A stretch of DNA of 64,000 nucleotides from Egicoccus sp. AB-alg6-2 (GTDB lineage Bacteria; Actinomycetota; Nitriliruptoria; Nitriliruptorales; Nitriliruptoraceae), in contig NZ_JBGUAY010000003.1 of assembly GCF_041821025.1 (NCBI RefSeq), positions 186,001-250,000 on the forward strand, written 5' to 3'. Below are positions 62,504 through 64,000 of the stretch, piece by piece. The translations under genes and the position numbers were made by a program. The notes under the pieces were generated by a model. That model was not told the DNA's origin and searched no databases. It saw only the letters and a program-made list of their open reading frames with translations. The first letter of the stretch is position 1, and every line of letters starts with the position of its first letter.

Positions 62504-63175
62504 GTGCCAGAACGTCGCACGGCGACGCGGATCGTGCTGGTCGACGATCACCAGATCCTGTCGGACGCGCTGCACGATGCCCTGTCCGCCGTCGACGGGC
62601 TGCAGGTCGTCGGGACCGCACGCGACCTCGCGGCAGGACTGGCGCTGGTCGAGTCCGAACGACCCGACGTCGTCATCATGGACGTCCGGTTGCCGGACGG
62701 CGACGGCGCGGCGGGCACGGCCGAGGCGCTGCGTCGGCATCCCGACACGAAGGTGCTCGTCCTGTCCGCGCAGGCGGGGTTGGACGTGGTCGCACGCGCC
62801 GTGGAGGCAGGTGCCGCGGGTTTCCTCACGAAGGACACGCCGCTCGCCGAACTGGCCACGGCCGTGATGCGCGTGCAGGAGGGAGCCGTCCTGTTCGCGC
62901 CCGAGTTGTTGCGCGCCGTGACCCGGCACCTGCGCCAGTCCACCGGACGGGTCGGCGATGACCTCTCCGCCCGCGAACTCGAGGTGTTGACCCTGCTCAC
63001 CCAGGGCGCGTCCACGCGGGAGATGGCCGAGCAGCTGTACCTGTCGCTGCACACGGTCCGCAACCACGTCCGCAACCTCACGACGAAGCTCGGGGCGCGG
63101 TCACGGCTCGAGGCGGTGGCGATCGCCAACCGCGAGGGGCTCGTGACGGACGAGCGGGTGCATCACGCCGAGTGA
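62504..63175 (+). CDS. NarL/LuxR-family response regulator
   Basis: The 223-residue regulator has a receiver domain (LVDDHQILSDAL, acceptor Asp in VIMDVRLPDGDG, Lys in FLTKDTPL) and a C-terminal LuxR-type helix-turn-helix (LSARELEVLTLLTQGASTREMAEQL, then LSLHTVRNHVRNL). It would activate or repress from palindromic sites, perhaps the TGACGC repeats. GTG 62504 follows GGGGAGG. The kinase encoded at 63669 is the likely partner. Confidence 0.93.
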   Translation: MPERRTATRIVLVDDHQILSDALHDALSAVDGLQVVGTARDLAAGLALVESERPDVVIMDVRLPDGDGAAGTAEALRRHPDTKVLVLSAQAGLDVVARAVEAGAAGFLTKDTPLAELATAVMRVQEGAVLFAPELLRAVTRHLRQSTGRVGDDLSARELEVLTLLTQGASTREMAEQLYLSLHTVRNHVRNLTTKLGARSRLEAVAIANREGLVTDERVHHAE

Positions 63176-63179
63176 TGCA
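63159..63179. terminator. Hairpin at end of NarL-type gene
   Basis: TGCATCAC (63159-63166) and GTGATGCA (63172-63179) form an 8-base stem with a 5-base loop spanning the stop codon, between convergent genes. No T-run follows in either direction, so termination is tentative. Confidence 0.4.
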
Positions 63180-63182
63180 GGC

Positions 63183-63557
63183 TCAGCCGCCATCCGCGGC
63201 GCGACGGACCGCCGCCAGGATCTCACCGGCCGTGGCGCCCTTGACCAGGTAGGCGACGGCGCCGGCGTCGTGCATGAGCTCACGCGCCGAACGCGTGTTG
63301 TCCGCCGTCAAGGCGATCACCGCGGTCGTCGGCGAGACCTCGCGGATCTGCCTGGCGGCCTCGGGCCCGCCACCCGGCATACGGACGTCCACGATGGCGA
63401 CGTCAGGACGCGCCTCCGCACACAGCCTCGCGGCTTCCTCGGCGGTCGTCGCCTCGCCGGCCAGCCACAGGTCCCGCTCGAAGTCGATGATGAGCTTCAG
63501 GGCATCACGCACCCTCGGGTCGTCGTCGACGACCACGACGTGGAGGATCATGGACAC
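63183..63557 (-). CDS. Single-domain response regulator
   Basis: The 124-residue NarL-type receiver has the acidic cluster VVVDDDPRVRDAL, acceptor Asp in AIVDVRMPGGGP, the conserved Thr in IALTADNT and Lys in YLVKGATAGE, but no DNA-binding domain. GTG 63557 gives two residues before ATG 63551; either may be used. It is downstream of the histidine kinase on the same strand, so likely the kinase's direct target or a competitor of the NarL regulator. Confidence 0.88.
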   Translation of the reverse strand: MSMILHVVVVDDDPRVRDALKLIIDFERDLWLAGEATTAEEAARLCAEARPDVAIVDVRMPGGGPEAARQIREVSPTTAVIALTADNTRSARELMHDAGAVAYLVKGATAGEILAAVRRAADGG

Positions 63558-63611
63558 GGCGGGACCTGCGGCAGCGGAGCCCCAGTCTGCGCGGCACGTC
63601 GAACGGTGTCA

Positions 63612-63627
63612 TGACGCAGCCGCGTCA
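63612..63627. promoter_or_regulatory. TGACGC-N4-GCGTCA site 4 (perfect core)
   Basis: TGACGC-AGCC-GCGTCA is a perfect palindrome of 6-base arms, in the 111-base gap between the histidine kinase stop and the single-receiver gene, 55 bases before the latter. Confidence 0.55.
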
Positions 63628-63668
63628 ATCCCCCGGTCGGGCGTACCCGCCCGTGCCGGACGTCGCGG

Positions 63669-64000
63669 TCACGCGACGGAGTCTCCCGGCCGCGACGGCA
63701 ACGCCCAGGTCACCGAGGTACCCGAACCGTTCGGGAGGGCCACCACGCGGCAGGCCCCTCCGAGCACCTCGGCCTGCTCACGCATGAGCCGCAGGCCGCG
63801 ATGCTCGATCGCCTCGTCCGTCGGATCGAACCCGATGCCGTCGTCGGTGACACTGCCGCGTAACCACTCGTCCACCAGCTCGAGTTGGATCCGCACACCG
63901 GACGCCCGCGCATGCCCCAGGACGTTGGCCAGGGCCTCCTGCACGAGGCGGTGGACGGCCTGCACGACCTGGGTGGGCAGCTGGAGGTCCGGCGCGATCC
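63669..64000 (-). CDS. NarX-type sensor histidine kinase (C-terminus only)
   Basis: The C-terminal ATP-binding end of a HisKA_3/NarX-type kinase; the rest lies beyond the window. Visible are VHRLVQEALANVLGHARA (N-box), SVTDDGIGFDP (G1-type box), HRGLRLMREQAEVLGG and GSGTSVTWALP (G2-type). The reading frame stays open to position 64000. It is adjacent to two NarL-type receivers, making a two-component set. Confidence 0.9.
   Translation of the reverse strand, partial: IAPDLQLPTQVVQAVHRLVQEALANVLGHARASGVRIQLELVDEWLRGSVTDDGIGFDPTDEAIEHRGLRLMREQAEVLGGACRVVALPNGSGTSVTWALPSRPGDSVA

Overview
The window is a very GC-rich, densely packed actinobacterial chromosome segment with about 60 protein genes and no recognisable rRNA or tRNA genes, CRISPR arrays or insertion sequences. 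GTG starts are common and many genes overlap by 1 or 4 bases (ATGA, GTGA, TGATG). GatCAB, a group II truncated haemoglobin like mycobacterial GlbO, an actinobacterial-type MnmA, a CGNR zinc-finger regulator and an Rv3030/Rv3031-like methyltransferase/GH57 pair all point to Actinomycetota. The mixture with a Chloroflexus-like malyl-CoA lyase and a Tct uptake system suggests a deep-branching lineage (Nitriliruptoria-like is a guess).

Layout. 0-5 kb: serA (cut by the window edge), a ribbon-helix-helix protein with a DUF4097 protein behind a strong palindrome, glbO, a GNAT acetyltransferase and a dGTPase. 5-12 kb: a three-gene ABC-2 exporter, then a MaoC hydratase divergent from two CitE/malyl-CoA lyase family genes, a PlsC-type acyltransferase and a class V (serine/alanine-glyoxylate) aminotransferase. 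12-15 kb: a lone receiver protein and ilvBN, preceded by a Val-rich leader peptide, a 12-bp hairpin and a terminator (transcription attenuation). 15-22.5 kb: a tripartite tricarboxylate transporter (tctCBA) divergent from a four-gene coupled operon, GntR regulator, HAD dehalogenase-like protein, MFS carrier and nitronate monooxygenase-like flavoprotein. 22.5-28.4 kb: a TSUP permease, a 975-residue FAD/Fe-S 2-hydroxyacid dehydrogenase, a second class V aminotransferase and an IclR regulator, with a shared palindrome in both promoters. 28.4-34 kb: dxs and gatCAB.

34-39.8 kb: a polysaccharide/c-di-GMP module (REC-HPt-REC regulator, HEAT-like membrane protein, processive GT2, GGDEF-EAL protein). 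39.9-42.6 kb: NAD salvage (pncB, pncA and a Nudix-like regulator). 42.6-51.9 kb: ligA with an altered zinc finger, membrane proteins, a YceH-SnoaL fusion, a haemolysin III protein, mnmA-iscS, and a frameshifted SMI1/KNR4-like gene. 51.9-60.4 kb: YbaK, a PGPGW membrane protein, a CGNR regulator divergent from an EamA exporter, a PaaK-like adenylating enzyme, etfBA, and a methyltransferase plus GH57 enzyme. 60.4-64 kb: a second GGDEF-EAL protein, a NarL-type regulator, a single receiver and the end of a histidine kinase, linked by four copies of a TGACGC-N4-GCGTCA-like palindrome.

Two themes run through the window. The order serA, ilvN, ilvB, gatB, gatA, gatC, ligA, mnmA, iscS, etfA, etfB, methyltransferase, GH57 is the same as in Mycobacterium tuberculosis Rv2996c-Rv3031, so the accessory blocks look like insertions in an old actinobacterial backbone. 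Glyoxylate and CoA-ester chemistry recurs: malyl-CoA lyase, two glyoxylate-type aminotransferases, a 2-hydroxyacid dehydrogenase and an IclR regulator.
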